This document shows positions 25,892 through 35,900 of a stretch of 64,000 bases of DNA, piece by piece. The stretch covers positions 62,001 to 126,000 of the forward strand of contig NZ_JAVAJF010000004.1 of NCBI RefSeq assembly GCF_030718085.1, written 5' to 3'. This stretch comes from Marinobacter sp. MDS2. Lineage in GTDB: Bacteria; Pseudomonadota; Gammaproteobacteria; Pseudomonadales; Oleiphilaceae. The notes under the pieces are model-generated. The model made no database searches and was not told the DNA's origin. It was given only the letters and a program-made list of their open reading frames with translations. Position 1 is the first letter of the stretch. Each line of letters opens with the position of its first letter. The translations under genes and the position numbers were made by a program.

Positions 25892-25912
25892 ATTCACTTC
25901 AAGCGCCTCCAT
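25887..25912 (+). promoter_or_regulatory. Heat-shock (sigma-32-like) promoter before hslV
   Basis: GTTGAA (25887-25892), 14 nt, CTCCAT (25907-25912) resembles the sigma-32 consensus (CTTGAA, 13-14 nt, CCCCAT) with one mismatch in each hexamer. It overlaps the SPOR-gene stop and lies about 40 nt before hslV. Known hslVU operons are sigma-32 controlled. Confidence 0.55.
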
Positions 25913-25953
25913 AACGTCTGAATACCAATCTTCATCAGGCAACTGGAGCCAAA

Positions 25954-26484
25954 ATGACTACGATTGTTTCCGTCCGCCGTGACGACGAAGTCGCCATGGG
26001 AGGTGATGGCCAGGTTTCACTGGGCAACACCGTCATGAAAGGCAATGCCCGCAAAGTACGCACGCTGTATAACGGCCAGGTGATTGCTGGATTCGCCGGT
26101 GGCACCGCCGATGCCTTCACCCTTTTCGAGCGCTTCGAAGCCCAGCTGGAAAAGCATCAGGGCAACCTGACCCGAGCGGCCGTGGAGCTCGCCAAAGACT
26201 GGCGTTCCGACCGTGCCCTGCGCAAGCTGGAAGCCCTACTGGCCGTAGCCGACAAAACCGCCTCTTTAATCATTACCGGTAATGGCGATGTGATTGAGCC
26301 GGAGCAAGGCTTGATTGCCATCGGTTCCGGCGGCCCTTTTGCTCAGGCTTCTGCCCGCGCGTTGCTTGAAAACACCGATCTGAGTGCGCACGAAATTGCC
26401 GAGAAGGCTCTGGAAATTGCAGGAGACATCTGCATCTACACCAACCAGAACCGCACTCTGGAAGTGCTGCCCATCAAAGACTGA
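25954..26484 (+). CDS. hslV: ATP-dependent protease peptidase subunit HslV
   Basis: HslV is the proteolytic double-hexamer core of the HslVU (ClpQY) protease, an N-terminal-threonine hydrolase related to the proteasome beta subunit. It has 176 residues. It begins [20 protein letters not shown], so the catalytic Thr is exposed after Met removal. [33 protein letters not shown] and the [18 protein letters not shown] region are conserved. A GGAG ribosome site lies 5 nt before the ATG. HslU follows after 11 nt. Confidence 0.97.
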   Translation: MTTIVSVRRDDEVAMGGDGQVSLGNTVMKGNARKVRTLYNGQVIAGFAGGTADAFTLFERFEAQLEKHQGNLTRAAVELAKDWRSDRALRKLEALLAVADKTASLIITGNGDVIEPEQGLIAIGSGGPFAQASARALLENTDLSAHEIAEKALEIAGDICIYTNQNRTLEVLPIKD

Positions 26485-26495
26485 CCGGAGCGACC

Positions 26496-27824
26496 ATGTC
26501 TGCAATGACTCCCCGTGAAATCGTTCACGAACTGAACAAACACATCGTGGGCCAGCAAGAGGCCAAGCGCGCCGTCGCCATCGCCTTGCGTAATCGTTGG
26601 CGCCGGATGCAGCTGGACAGCAGCCTGCGCGATGAGATCACCCCGAAGAACATTTTGATGATCGGCCCCACCGGTGTCGGTAAAACCGAAATCGCTCGCC
26701 GCTTGGCGAAGCTGGCCGACGCGCCCTTCCTGAAGGTAGAAGCCACCAAGTTTACCGAAGTGGGTTATGTGGGCCGCGACGTGGAATCCATCATCCGTGA
26801 TCTGGCGGATATGGCCGTTAAGATGCTCCGAGAGAAGGAGATGAAGCGCCACGAGAATCAGGCACTGGATGCCGCCGAAGATCGCATTCTGGATGCCCTG
26901 CTGCCGCCTGCGCGCGATTTCAACGAAGACAGCGCCCGCGACAACGATTCCGCCAGCCGCCAGATGTTCCGCAAGAAACTTCGCGAAGGCGATCTGGACG
27001 ACAAGGAAATCGACATTGATCTGAGCAGCAGCGGCGCCGGCGTTGAAATCATGGCGCCGCCGGGCATGGAAGAAATGACCAACCAGCTGCAAAGCATGTT
27101 CTCGAACATGGCCTCGGACAAGCGCAAAACCCGCAAGATGAAAGTGGCCGACGCCATGAAGCGGGTGAAGGAAGAAGAAGCTGCCAAGCTGGTGAACGAG
27201 GAAGAGATCAAACAAAAGGCTCTGCTGGCCGTTGAGCAGAACGGCATCGTGTTCCTGGACGAGATCGACAAAGTGGCCAAGCGGTCCGAAAACACCTCGT
27301 CAGACGTTTCCCGTGAAGGCGTTCAGCGTGACCTGCTGCCCCTCATTGAAGGCAGCACCGTGAGCACCAAATACGGCGCGGTACGGACCGATCACATTCT
27401 GTTCATCGCCTCGGGTGCCTTCCACCTGTCCAAGCCGTCTGATTTGATCCCCGAGCTTCAGGGACGTTTGCCGATTCGGGTTGAGCTGCAGGCGCTGACG
27501 CCGGATGACTTCAAGCGGATTCTGACTGAGCCGGATGCCTCTCTGGTGCAACAGTACGAAGCACTGATGGGTACCGAAGGCGTGAAGCTGAACTTTGCAG
27601 AAGATGCCATCGCCCGAATTGCAGAAATTGCCTGCAAGGTGAACGAAACCACCGAAAACATTGGTGCCCGCCGCCTGCACACCGTACTCGAGCGTTTGCT
27701 GGAAAGCTTGTCGTTCGAAGCCGGCGATCAGGTGACTGACGGTTTTGAAGTAACGGCTGCGTACGTTAATGAAAAACTGGGCGAGCTCGCCGAAGATGAG
27801 GATTTGAGCCGGTTCATCCTGTAA
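26496..27824 (+). CDS. hslU: ATP-dependent protease ATPase subunit HslU
   Basis: HslU is the AAA+ unfoldase that feeds substrates to HslV. It has 442 residues. Walker A is [13 protein letters not shown] (about 57-69). The pore-loop region reads [16 protein letters not shown] (about 88-103). The helical I-domain follows (about 110-240, charged), then Walker [14 protein letters not shown] (about 250) and the C-terminal lid with [18 protein letters not shown]. The C-terminal residues RFIL match the tail that docks into HslV. A strong terminator follows directly. Confidence 0.97.
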   Translation: MSAMTPREIVHELNKHIVGQQEAKRAVAIALRNRWRRMQLDSSLRDEITPKNILMIGPTGVGKTEIARRLAKLADAPFLKVEATKFTEVGYVGRDVESIIRDLADMAVKMLREKEMKRHENQALDAAEDRILDALLPPARDFNEDSARDNDSASRQMFRKKLREGDLDDKEIDIDLSSSGAGVEIMAPPGMEEMTNQLQSMFSNMASDKRKTRKMKVADAMKRVKEEEAAKLVNEEEIKQKALLAVEQNGIVFLDEIDKVAKRSENTSSDVSREGVQRDLLPLIEGSTVSTKYGAVRTDHILFIASGAFHLSKPSDLIPELQGRLPIRVELQALTPDDFKRILTEPDASLVQQYEALMGTEGVKLNFAEDAIARIAEIACKVNETTENIGARRLHTVLERLLESLSFEAGDQVTDGFEVTAAYVNEKLGELAEDEDLSRFIL

Positions 27825-27842
27825 CCGCCTAAGCCTTAAAGC

Positions 27843-27880
27843 AAAAAGCCCGGATGACAGTTGTTATCCGGGCTTTTTTT
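27843..27880. terminator. Rho-independent terminator after hslVU
   Basis: AAAAAGCCCGGAT, a 10-nt loop, then ATCCGGGCTTTTT followed by more T form a 13-bp stem. It lies between the convergent hslU and patatin-gene stops and probably serves both. Confidence 0.9.
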
Positions 27881-27906
27881 ATCGGCTAGCTCGTCGGCTT
27901 ATCGCA

Positions 27907-29151
27907 TTACTGCGCCTTGGAGAACAGGTGCGTCACGTTACTCAACCCACTGGCCAAGCGACCTTTCTGCGCCTGTTTTTTCCGGCCTTTGGCCACATAC
28001 AGCGGCAGCAGTTCACCGTACAGACTGGTGCTGATGGTACGTTGTTCGTCTTCCAGCCGGTCCCGGCGCAGCTTGATGCCGTATTGCGCCAGCTTCGGCT
28101 CCAGCTCATCCGCACGATTCAGAAGATCGCGACGGGTCATCTGGTAGGCGTGCTCGCATACCATACGGCGACTCTGGAAGCTGAACACGTTGGAGAAGAA
28201 CAGTTTGGCGTCGTCCCGCGTGGGCTCAAACAGCAGAATGTCTTTATCCGGATAGTCTCTGGCGTATTGGGCAATCCCCGACTGCATTCTTGAATACACC
28301 ATGGTGCGGAAGGTCTGGGACAACATATTCGGCATACCGGAATGCGTCAGATCACCGGCTTTCAACGACCCGGCACGCACGGCCGCACTGGCATCAATGG
28401 GCACCTGCGGGTTAACGGCAAAGACCAGATCCGCCCCATCCTCAAACGCAACAGACGCATGCAAGCCCTTCCGAAGCGTGCCGTCCACATAATAGCGGCC
28501 ATCAATCTCGACCGGCACATACAAACCCGGGGAGGAGGTGCTGGCCTGAACCGCCTTCGAAATGGGTACGTGGTCAAAGCCGGGTGCACCAAAGCATACG
28601 GCGTCGGAGCTTTCCACATCCGCTGCTACAACGTACAAACTGCGCTTGAGTTGCCGGAAATCGTTGGTGCGGCCGAGCATGGTAAACGCGCGGCGCAGGT
28701 AATCGTGCAGCCCTTCGTTATCAAACAACCCGGCCGGTGCGGCCTGAGCCAGAATGGTCAGGGCTTCCAGCAAGCTTTGATCGTAGGGGTTGTTGATAAA
28801 CCGGCTGACCGCCGTACTTAGCAGTTTGGGCACCGCCAGCAAACGACTGCCAATCTCGCGAAACGCAGGGCGGTAGAACACATCGGGGTGGAAAGGGTGC
28901 ACCTCGGCCTCGTTGCGCACAAAAATCCGGCACAACTGCGCGGTGGTTACCTGGTTGGCCAAGTGGGAGGCCACAAACGAGCCGGAGCTTACACCAACGT
29001 AGACGTTCAGCTCATTGAAGTTGAGACCATCAAGCGCCTCGTCGAGCGCCCGCAATGCGCCGATCTCATAAATACCACCCAACGGCCCTCCGCCGCCCAG
29101 GGCAAGGCCTATTTTTGGTGTTGGCTTGAGTTCGGTCGCGTCTGTCATCAA
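27907..29151 (-). CDS. Patatin-like phospholipase family protein
   Basis: This is a probable cytoplasmic or membrane-associated lipid acyl hydrolase with a Ser-Asp dyad. Of 414 residues, the oxyanion-hole glycine run GGGGPLGG is at about 19-26. The nucleophile elbow GVSSG is near 54. The dyad aspartate motif VDGTLRKGL is about 228. The C-terminal third is basic and has no recognised domain. Patatin proteins in this group may act in lipid or polyhydroxyalkanoate turnover, but no substrate can be read from the sequence. It is transcribed alone, between the hslVU terminator and ptsP. Confidence 0.85.
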   Translation of the reverse strand: MMTDATELKPTPKIGLALGGGGPLGGIYEIGALRALDEALDGLNFNELNVYVGVSSGSFVASHLANQVTTAQLCRIFVRNEAEVHPFHPDVFYRPAFREIGSRLLAVPKLLSTAVSRFINNPYDQSLLEALTILAQAAPAGLFDNEGLHDYLRRAFTMLGRTNDFRQLKRSLYVVAADVESSDAVCFGAPGFDHVPISKAVQASTSSPGLYVPVEIDGRYYVDGTLRKGLHASVAFEDGADLVFAVNPQVPIDASAAVRAGSLKAGDLTHSGMPNMLSQTFRTMVYSRMQSGIAQYARDYPDKDILLFEPTRDDAKLFFSNVFSFQSRRMVCEHAYQMTRRDLLNRADELEPKLAQYGIKLRRDRLEDEQRTISTSLYGELLPLYVAKGRKKQAQKGRLASGLSNVTHLFSKAQ

Positions 29152-29239
29152 CTATCCTTTGTAGGTACTACAGGTCAGATTAACAGCACTAAGCTACCAA
29201 TTGATTTTAGAGTAAACACACTAACCACGAAAACACGGC

Positions 29240-31537
29240 TTAAAGCGCGGCCGGCTCGCACACCGGTGTCTTAACGGGGCGAAGGTATCGGCCGAAACCT
29301 GCGTTTCTCAGTGCCAGATCCACACAACTCTTGATCACGTGAGGCGAATCCAGCAACAGAACGTCTTGCAGCAACTGAACCGCCCACTCACGATCCACGC
29401 TGCGGATCACCGATTTCACTTTCGGCAAGCTGGCCGCGTTCATCGACAGCGAGTCATACCCCATGGCCATCAGCAACAAGGCTCCGCCCGGATCACCGGC
29501 CAGCTCGCCGCAGATACCGACCGGTTTGCCCACGGCATGGGTGTCTTGTGCAATACGCACCAAGGCCTGCAGAACCGCTGGATGATAAGAATGATACAAC
29601 TGGGCAACCCGCGGGTTATTTCGATCGACCGCCAGCAGGTATTGCGTGAGATCGTTGGAGCCCACCGACACGAAATCCACACGATCGGCCAGCTCACGAA
29701 TCTGATACACCGCCCCCGGCACTTCGATCATCACGCCCACTTTGGGCATGTGGACATCGTAGCCTTCTTCGCGGACCTCGTGATAAACCCGGTAGATCAG
29801 GTGCAGCGATTCCTCCACCTCGGAGACGTTACTGATCATCGGCAACATGATTTGCAGGTTATTCAAGCCTTCGCTGGCCTTGAGCATCGCCCGAACCTGC
29901 AACAAGAAGATTTCCGGGTGATCCAGCGTCACCCGAATGCCGCGCCAACCCAGAAACGGGTTTTCTTCCTGGATCGGGAAATACGTCAGTGCTTTGTCAC
30001 CGCCGATATCCAAAGTTCGCATCGTCACAGGATTCGGAGCAAAGGCTTCCAGCTGCTCGCGATAGTATTCCCGCTGCTCTTGCTCGGAGGGGAAGCGGTC
30101 TTTGATCATGAACGGCACTTCGGTGCGGTACAGACCGATGCCTTCGGCGCCGTGGGACAGAGAACGCACGACATCGGTCATCAGCCCGGTATTCACCAGT
30201 AAAGGCACCCGGTGGCCATCCAGGGTTTCACAGGGCTTATCCCGTAGCTCTTCCAGCCCGCGGAACAACTCGTCTTCTTCTTCGCAAATTGCCTGATAAA
30301 ACGCCCGAAGGTCGGCAGAGGGCGAGGCGAAGATTTGCCCTTCGAAACCGTCGACCACCAGCTCACGACCACCCAGCTGGTTGACGGGGATATCCACCAA
30401 CCCCATAACGGTCGGCACGCCCATCGCCCGCGCCAAGATGGCAACGTGGGAGTTACTGGAGCCTTTGACCGACACCAGGCCCACTAATTGCCCTTTCGGC
30501 ACTTCGCCCAGCATCGCAGGGGTCAGCTCTTCGCTCACCAATACGGTGCGTTCGGGGTATTCCAGATGTTTTTGTTCGCCTTCCTGCATGTGCGACAACA
30601 AACGGCGCCCCAGATCGCGGATATCCACCACCCGTTCCTGCAGGTACAAATCATCCATCATTTCAAAATGACGGATGTACTGCTGGATCACTTGCTTCAG
30701 GGCACCCTGCGCCCAAATGCCTTCCTGAATTTTGCTGACCACTTCGCCGGGAAGTGCGCTTTCATCCAGCATGCGCAAGTAAACATCAAACAGTGCCTGC
30801 TCTTCGGGCCGAAGCTGCGAAGCCAACCGGTTGGCCACACGCTGGATATCTTCTTTGACCGCTTGAACCGCGCTCCAGAACAATTCCAGCTCACGATCAA
30901 TATCCTCGGCGGGCTTCTCGGGAACCACATCCAGATCGGCTGAGGGGTATACCACCGTGCCCGTACCGATTGCGACACCCGGCGCACCGGGCACCCCGTT
31001 AAAGCACACGTCGTGGGCTTCTTCACCGGTTAACGACAGGCCGCTGATGGCGCCTGTGGCTTCGCTGTGGGCGATAACCCCGGCCAACTGAGCCGAGATC
31101 GTTACCAGAAAGGCTTCTTCGCCTTCATCAAAGCAGCGGGAGTTTTCCCGCTGCTGAACCACCAGAACGCCCAATACCGCGCGGTGGTGAATGATGGGCA
31201 CCCCGAGAAACGAGCTGAAGCGTTCTTCGCCGGTTTCCGGGAAGTAACGATAACGCGGGTGGGAAGGTGCATCTTCGAGGTTGATGGGCTCCTCGCGGGA
31301 GCCGACAAGCCCGACAAGACCTTCGGAATGAGCCAGGCTGACATGGCCCACCGCATCTTTATAGAGACCTTCGGTGGCCATGAGTATGTAGCGGTTTGAG
31401 GCGGGATCCAGCAGGTACACCGAACAGACTTCGGTTCCCATGGCTTTCTGCACTCGCGAGACAATGATATCGAGTGCCTCGTTCAGATCACGGGCGCTGT
31501 TTACCTCTTGTACAATACTTCGCAAGATGCCGAGCAT
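29240..31537 (-). CDS. ptsP: Phosphoenolpyruvate-protein phosphotransferase PtsP (enzyme I-Ntr)
   Basis: PtsP phosphorylates NPr from PEP in the nitrogen-related PTS, a regulatory phosphorelay. It has 765 residues. The N-terminal GAF domain (about 5-150, starting MLGILRSIVQEVNSARDLNEALDII) is the sensory part. The EI region follows, with the phospho-His motif SSNSHVAILARAMGVPTVMG (about 365) and the PEP-binding barrel (GIGLYRTEVPFM, RTLDIGGDKALTYFP, LPMISNVSEVEE, GSNDLTQYLLAVDRNN, GICGELAGDP). It begins 12 nt after rppH, the widespread rppH-ptsP pairing. Confidence 0.95.
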   Translation of the reverse strand: MLGILRSIVQEVNSARDLNEALDIIVSRVQKAMGTEVCSVYLLDPASNRYILMATEGLYKDAVGHVSLAHSEGLVGLVGSREEPINLEDAPSHPRYRYFPETGEERFSSFLGVPIIHHRAVLGVLVVQQRENSRCFDEGEEAFLVTISAQLAGVIAHSEATGAISGLSLTGEEAHDVCFNGVPGAPGVAIGTGTVVYPSADLDVVPEKPAEDIDRELELFWSAVQAVKEDIQRVANRLASQLRPEEQALFDVYLRMLDESALPGEVVSKIQEGIWAQGALKQVIQQYIRHFEMMDDLYLQERVVDIRDLGRRLLSHMQEGEQKHLEYPERTVLVSEELTPAMLGEVPKGQLVGLVSVKGSSNSHVAILARAMGVPTVMGLVDIPVNQLGGRELVVDGFEGQIFASPSADLRAFYQAICEEEDELFRGLEELRDKPCETLDGHRVPLLVNTGLMTDVVRSLSHGAEGIGLYRTEVPFMIKDRFPSEQEQREYYREQLEAFAPNPVTMRTLDIGGDKALTYFPIQEENPFLGWRGIRVTLDHPEIFLLQVRAMLKASEGLNNLQIMLPMISNVSEVEESLHLIYRVYHEVREEGYDVHMPKVGVMIEVPGAVYQIRELADRVDFVSVGSNDLTQYLLAVDRNNPRVAQLYHSYHPAVLQALVRIAQDTHAVGKPVGICGELAGDPGGALLLMAMGYDSLSMNAASLPKVKSVIRSVDREWAVQLLQDVLLLDSPHVIKSCVDLALRNAGFGRYLRPVKTPVCEPAAL

Positions 31538-31549
31538 GGGGCTAATCCA

Positions 31550-32080
31550 TCATTTTTGGTGTTCCTTCAAACGCCGGTTTGACTCTCCTTTTTGCCACTG
31601 TTCCATGTTGTGAAACAGTCTGGGGGCCAGTTCTCTCAGCGCGCGCCTGTACACTTCTCGTTTAAACGATATCACTTGTCCTAACGGATACCAGTAGCTC
31701 ACCCACTGCCAACCGTCGAATTCAGGTGAATCTGTACCATCCACGCGAACATGCGCATCTGGTGACAACATCCGCAGCAGGAACCATTTCTGTTTTTGCC
31801 CCACACATACGGGGTGCGAGTTGTGGCGTACCATCCTCCTGGGCAGCCGGTATCTTAGCCACCCTCGTGTGCATGTGATGATCTCCACATCATTGGCACT
31901 CAGGCCAATTTCCTCTTCCAGCTCCCGGTACAAGGCCTCTTCAGGAGACTCATTCGGGTTAATACCGCCTTGCGGAAATTGCCAGGAGTCCTGCCCTATT
32001 CGCCTTGCCCAGAGTACTTCGCCCCTGTGGTTGGCCAGAATGATTCCGACGTTGGGTCTGAAACCGTCTGAGTCGATCAC
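31550..32080 (-). CDS. rppH: RNA pyrophosphohydrolase RppH
   Basis: RppH removes pyrophosphate from the 5' end of mRNA and so starts RNase E-dependent decay. It has 176 residues, beginning [27 protein letters not shown]. The Nudix box runs [23 protein letters not shown] (about 38-60), with the REL..EE catalytic glutamates present. The C-terminus ends in a charged tail. It is the first gene of the rppH-ptsP unit, divergent from the HAD phosphatase gene across a gap of about 180 bp in which I see no further gene. Confidence 0.95.
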   Translation of the reverse strand: MIDSDGFRPNVGIILANHRGEVLWARRIGQDSWQFPQGGINPNESPEEALYRELEEEIGLSANDVEIITCTRGWLRYRLPRRMVRHNSHPVCVGQKQKWFLLRMLSPDAHVRVDGTDSPEFDGWQWVSYWYPLGQVISFKREVYRRALRELAPRLFHNMEQWQKGESNRRLKEHQK

Positions 32081-32262
32081 GGCACAGTCCTCGTAAAGTC
32101 GGTGGTCGGTTGCTTTTCCAACCGACGAAATTTGTCCAAGTTGCTCTCATTCTTACAGAAACCCAATGGTTCAGCAAACGCTGCTGCGAGCAGTACAGCT
32201 TGTCAGAGCCGTGCTAGACTGTCAGCTTCGCTTAAAAGCCTGTGACAATGGGAGGACGCGGC

Positions 32263-32919
32263 TTGACGCTCGCAATTTTTGATTTGGACAACACTCTGCT
32301 GGCCGGCGACAGCGACCACGCGTGGGGCGAGTTTCTGGTGGAGGAAGGGTTGGTAGACCCAGAGGTATACCGCCAGGCAAACGATCGCTTCTATCAGGAG
32401 TACCTGAATGGCGAGCTGGACGTTTTCGAATACCAGCGCTTTGCTCTGCAACCGCTGTCCACCCACAGCATGGAAGAGCTCGAATCCTGGCGCGAAACGT
32501 TTATGGCGAAGAAAGTGCAGCCGATGATGCTGGAGAAAGCCGCCAAGTTGTTGGCCGATCACCGCGCTCAGGGGCACACGCTGATGATCATTACTGCCAC
32601 CAACCGATTTATCACCGAGCCGATTGCGGAGCTTTTGGGGGTGGATTACCTGATTGCGACCGAACCGGAGTTGGTGAACGGGCGGTTTACCGGCGAAGTG
32701 GCAGGAACACCGAGCTTTCAGGACGGCAAAGTGGTGCGCCTGAACGACTGGCTAGAGGCCTTCAATGAAACGTTGGACGGCGCGTGGTTTTACAGCGACT
32801 CCCACAATGATGTGCCGTTGCTGAAACTGGTGCAGAACCCAGTGGCTGTGGACCCAGACCCTACATTGGAGAAACTGGCTGTTGAGAGTGGCTGGCCGGT
32901 GATGTCGCTTCGGGACTGA
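32263..32919 (+). CDS. HAD-IB family (SerB-like) phosphatase
   Basis: This haloacid dehalogenase-type phosphomonoesterase has 218 residues from the chosen start. Motif I is IFDLDNTLL with the nucleophile Asp near residue 5. Motif II is in LMIITATN (about 115). Motif IV includes YSDSHNDVPLL (about 184). The alpha-helical cap lies between motifs I and II. I choose TTG at 32263 because GGGAGG lies 7 nt upstream and the protein then begins directly with motif I. GTG at 32242 and ATG at 32248 lack a good ribosome site. Family members include phosphoserine phosphatase-like enzymes; the substrate here is not clear. Confidence 0.85.
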   Translation: MTLAIFDLDNTLLAGDSDHAWGEFLVEEGLVDPEVYRQANDRFYQEYLNGELDVFEYQRFALQPLSTHSMEELESWRETFMAKKVQPMMLEKAAKLLADHRAQGHTLMIITATNRFITEPIAELLGVDYLIATEPELVNGRFTGEVAGTPSFQDGKVVRLNDWLEAFNETLDGAWFYSDSHNDVPLLKLVQNPVAVDPDPTLEKLAVESGWPVMSLRD

Positions 32920-32939
32920 TACTCCGGCATCTGTTCGCC

Positions 32940-33047
32940 GGTCATCGATGGGACACCCTTCCGGGATACGCTGTGAATACATCCATGTAAGCTCGACAAA
33001 ATCATCCCTGATTTTGTCGATCCCGGAAGGGTGTCCCACCGATGACC
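32940..33047. repeat. Long intergenic palindrome, copy A
   Basis: Arms of 27 bp (32940-32966 and 33021-33047, one mismatch) enclose a nested hairpin: a 12-bp stem with a TCCC loop, 32993-33020. On the minus strand the centre contains AGGGATG and TACATGGATGTATTCACAG, shared in part with copy B. It lies between convergent genes and may act as a bidirectional terminator. See copies B, C and D. Confidence 0.85.
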
Positions 33048-33072
33048 TACTTTGTGCAGTAGCTGACTACCT

Positions 33073-34269
33073 TTACAGAAAACCGGTCAGTGACCGCACG
33101 AAGCAAGATTTGATGTAATCCGTTTCAGGAATACCGGGCACAACCGGATGATCCGGCGCCTGATGACCTTGCTCCAGCAACTGAACGAAACGGTCAATCT
33201 TACGGCCGCTGCCGCGGATGATGTCGATCAGCTTTTCCTGCGACAAATGCATGGAACAAGACGCAGACACCAGCAGCCCATCCCGCTCAAGTAATCGCAA
33301 CCCCAGCTGATTCAACCGGGCATAAGCCTGTTCACCGGCTTTTTGATCACGACGGCGCGGAATCAGCGCGGGTGGATCCAGTACCACGATGTCGAACTTC
33401 TCTTTCTCGTCCGCCAGCGCTTTCAAGGCGTCAAAGGCATCGCCTTCAATGGTATCCACATTATCCAGCCCGTTCAGCTTGGCATTGTGATGCACTGAAT
33501 CCACCGCGGACGATGACGCATCCACACAAGTTACTTGAGAAGCACCGGCAACTGCGGCCTGAATACCCCAGCCCCCCACGTAACTAAACACATCCAACAC
33601 CCGCTTACCCGGCGCATAGGCCTGCAGCCGCTGACGATTCATCCGGTGATCGTAAAACCATCCCGTCTTCTGTCCGCCAGCCAACGGTACCTCAAACTGC
33701 GCGCCGTTCTCTTCCACCCGCAGAACGTCTGTCTCGGGGCCATGAGCAAATTCCACATAGCTGGAAAGCCCTTCCACCTTGCGCATCTTGCCATCGTTCT
33801 TCAGCACCACCACACGAGGATGCGCCAAACGCTGAACCGCACGCACAATAGCGTCTTTCATCAGCTCCATGCCCGCCGTGGAAATCTGCACCACCACAAC
33901 GTCATCAAAACGATCCACCACCAAACCAGATAGGCCATCGCTGTCACCAAACACCCAGCGGTAAAACGGCTTATCAAACAACCGATCCCTCAACGAAAGC
34001 GCCGCCTCCATCCGGTCCGTCAAGCGCTTGGGGGTCATACCGTGAGCAGGCTCCCGACTGATCAAACGCCCACAAATCAACGCATGGGGGTTCACAAATA
34101 CCGTACCCAGCGGCTTGTCGTTCGATGCCCGCAACTGAGCCTGAGCCCCGGCTTCGAATTCCGTTAACGGGCTGCGCTTGATGTCCACCTCGTTACTGTA
34201 AACCCACAAGTGGCCAGCACGGAGACGGCGTTCTGCGCCTTTGCGCAGGTACAGAATCGGGAAATCCAT
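33073..34269 (-). CDS. rlmI: Class I SAM-dependent rRNA methyltransferase (RlmI type)
   Basis: RlmI-type enzymes make 5-methylcytosine in 23S rRNA (C1962 in E. coli). It has 398 residues. An N-terminal PUA domain (about 1-75, LRKGAERRLRAGHLWVYSNEV) is followed by an EEHEE-type linker and a Rossmann methyltransferase: VLDVFSYVGGWGIQAA (AdoMet motif, about 222), DAFDALKAL, VVLDPPALIP (about 293) and SASCSMHLSQEKL (about 355). Both palindromes A and B flank it. No partner gene lies alongside. Confidence 0.9.
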   Translation of the reverse strand: MDFPILYLRKGAERRLRAGHLWVYSNEVDIKRSPLTEFEAGAQAQLRASNDKPLGTVFVNPHALICGRLISREPAHGMTPKRLTDRMEAALSLRDRLFDKPFYRWVFGDSDGLSGLVVDRFDDVVVVQISTAGMELMKDAIVRAVQRLAHPRVVVLKNDGKMRKVEGLSSYVEFAHGPETDVLRVEENGAQFEVPLAGGQKTGWFYDHRMNRQRLQAYAPGKRVLDVFSYVGGWGIQAAVAGASQVTCVDASSSAVDSVHHNAKLNGLDNVDTIEGDAFDALKALADEKEKFDIVVLDPPALIPRRRDQKAGEQAYARLNQLGLRLLERDGLLVSASCSMHLSQEKLIDIIRGSGRKIDRFVQLLEQGHQAPDHPVVPGIPETDYIKSCFVRSLTGFL

Positions 34270-34331
34270 TAATTAGTCACCTGAAAAATTGGGGCGAGGG
34301 AATTTTGTGCGGCCAGCACACGGTCCGAGCG

Positions 34332-34434
34332 TGGCGCCGGGGAAGGTTTCCAAAACCTTGCGGAGCCATGGATGGCGGAGCAGAGCGTACAGGGAAGTAT
34401 TCACAGCGTGTTTTGGAAACCTTCCCCGGCGCCA
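34332..34434. repeat. Long intergenic palindrome, copy B
   Basis: Perfect 25-bp arms (34332-34356 and 34410-34434, beginning TGGCGCCGGGGAAGG) enclose a 53-nt centre reading GCGGAGCCATGGATGGCG, then CAGAGCGTACAGGGAAG and TATTCACAGCGT. The first half of the centre matches copies C and D, the last part matches copy A. It lies downstream of gcvH and upstream of rlmI. Confidence 0.87.
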
Positions 34435-34455
34435 TGCCCGCACTAGGCAAGCAAC

Positions 34456-34848
34456 TTAGCCTTCTGAAGCCACGTGCTCAGCGTAAGCCTCAGGATCCAT
34501 CAAGCCATCGAGCTCGCCTTCATCCGCCAGCTTAACCTTGAACATCCAGCCTTCACCATAAGGATCATCGTTGACAATCTCGGGCTCGTCCTCAAGCTTC
34601 TCATTCACCTCAAGAACCTCACCAGTCACCGGGCTAAACACATCCGAAGCCGACTTCACCGACTCCGCAACACCCGCTTCCTCACCACCGTTAACCGTAG
34701 CACCCACTTCCGGCACTTCGATAAAAACCACATCACCCAACTGCTCCTGGGCGAAATCCGTGATACCAACAGTCGCCGTACCATCAGCCTCAACCCGCAC
34801 CCACTGGTGCGTATCGATATACTTAAGATCCGCAGGGATATTGCTCAT
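34456..34848 (-). CDS. gcvH: Glycine cleavage system H protein
   Basis: GcvH is the lipoyl carrier that shuttles the aminomethyl group between GcvP, GcvT and GcvL. It has 130 residues. The lipoylated lysine lies in [20 protein letters not shown] (about residue 66), with the typical beginning [33 protein letters not shown]. No gcvP or gcvT lies nearby, so it is detached from the rest of the pathway in this window. Palindrome B directly follows the stop and could terminate it. Confidence 0.96.
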   Translation of the reverse strand: MSNIPADLKYIDTHQWVRVEADGTATVGITDFAQEQLGDVVFIEVPEVGATVNGGEEAGVAESVKSASDVFSPVTGEVLEVNEKLEDEPEIVNDDPYGEGWMFKVKLADEGELDGLMDPEAYAEHVASEG

Positions 34849-34895
34849 AATTTGTGTGTCCTGTTGAAATTTTTTGCGCAGTTTAACCGAAGAGC

Positions 34896-35786
34896 TTAGT
34901 TCCAGCGAATGCTACGGGCCAGCTTCATAAATGCAACCAGATAATCCACCTCCTGATCCCGCTCGCGAAAGCCCAGAAAAATCTGTTTCGGCATACCTTC
35001 CTTGCCCAACGACAATGCCTTAATCGGCATTTTCTGCGCGTATTCATCCACCAACCAGCGCGGCAGTGCCGACACACCGCGGCCCGCAGCGACCATCTGC
35101 AACATGATATCGGTTGTTTCGATCGTTTTATGGAACGCCGGTGCGGCGTGGGCCGGCAAAAAGAAGCGAGTAAAGATATCCAGTCGCTCCGGCGCTACCG
35201 GATAGGTGATCAGTATTTCGCTCGCCAGCTGCTCTGGTTCTACCCAGTCACTTTGTGCCAGCGGATGATCGCTCGCCACCACCAACACTTGTTCATAATC
35301 GAACACCGGCTCAAAGCACACGCCGGGGCGATGCAGAGGATCAGGTGTCACCAGCAAGTCGATATCATGGCCGAACAGCGCGCCCATTCCACCAAACTGA
35401 AATTCTTGTTTCACGTCTACATCCACATCCGGCCACTGCTGCAGATAAGGGCCGACTACCTTCAATAACCACTGGTAACAAGGGTGACATTCCATCCCCA
35501 CGCGCAAGCTGCCACGCTGCCCCTTGGCCACTTGCCCGACCAGCATCTCGGCGTGTTCAAATTGCGGCAGAAGCCGGTTGGCGAGCGACAGCAGTTGCTC
35601 ACCCGCTTGGGTAAACCGCAACTGCCGCCCTTCCCTGAGCCATACCGGCGTTCCCAATTGCTGCTCCAGCTTCCGAATCGCGTGGCTCAACGCGGATTGC
35701 GTCAAATGCAGCTGCTCGGCCGCAGCGGTGAGCGAACCCTGCCGTTCAACCGCTCGAAATATTTCCAAATGACTTCGTTCAATCAT
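34896..35786 (-). CDS. metR: LysR-family transcriptional regulator MetR
   Basis: MetR activates metE and other methionine genes with homocysteine as co-inducer. It has 296 residues: an N-terminal winged HTH (about 1-60, [39 protein letters not shown]) and a periplasmic-binding-type effector domain. Divergent arrangement with metE across a 114-bp gap is the classical MetR layout, and the C-terminal sequence is of MetR type. The functional assignment leans on that context. Confidence 0.92.
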   Translation of the reverse strand: MIERSHLEIFRAVERQGSLTAAAEQLHLTQSALSHAIRKLEQQLGTPVWLREGRQLRFTQAGEQLLSLANRLLPQFEHAEMLVGQVAKGQRGSLRVGMECHPCYQWLLKVVGPYLQQWPDVDVDVKQEFQFGGMGALFGHDIDLLVTPDPLHRPGVCFEPVFDYEQVLVVASDHPLAQSDWVEPEQLASEILITYPVAPERLDIFTRFFLPAHAAPAFHKTIETTDIMLQMVAAGRGVSALPRWLVDEYAQKMPIKALSLGKEGMPKQIFLGFRERDQEVDYLVAFMKLARSIRWN

Positions 35787-35796
35787 GCCCTAACCG

Positions 35797-35826
35797 TGAA
35801 TTCTGCTCATGAATTGTTGAGATAAT
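35797..35826 (+). promoter_or_regulatory. Probable MetR site and -10 of metE
   Basis: TGAATTCTGCTCA (35797-35809) differs by one base from the MetR half-site pattern TGAA-N5-TTCA. A GATAAT -10 lies at 35821-35826 with no good -35, as expected of an activator-dependent promoter. The site sits at the -35 position. Confidence 0.42.
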
Positions 35827-35900
35827 ACCATTTTTATTCATCACAAAAACTTTCTAATCTAGCTCACCTACTTACAGCAGAAACCACTAAGGACAGCATC

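Noticed and set aside
26436..27215. 259-codon open frame opposite hslU
   Set aside because: Antisense shadow over a highly conserved gene, with no motif support.
29339..30202. 287-codon open frame opposite ptsP
   Set aside because: Antisense shadow; its His/Gln-rich composition is typical of reverse-frame translation.
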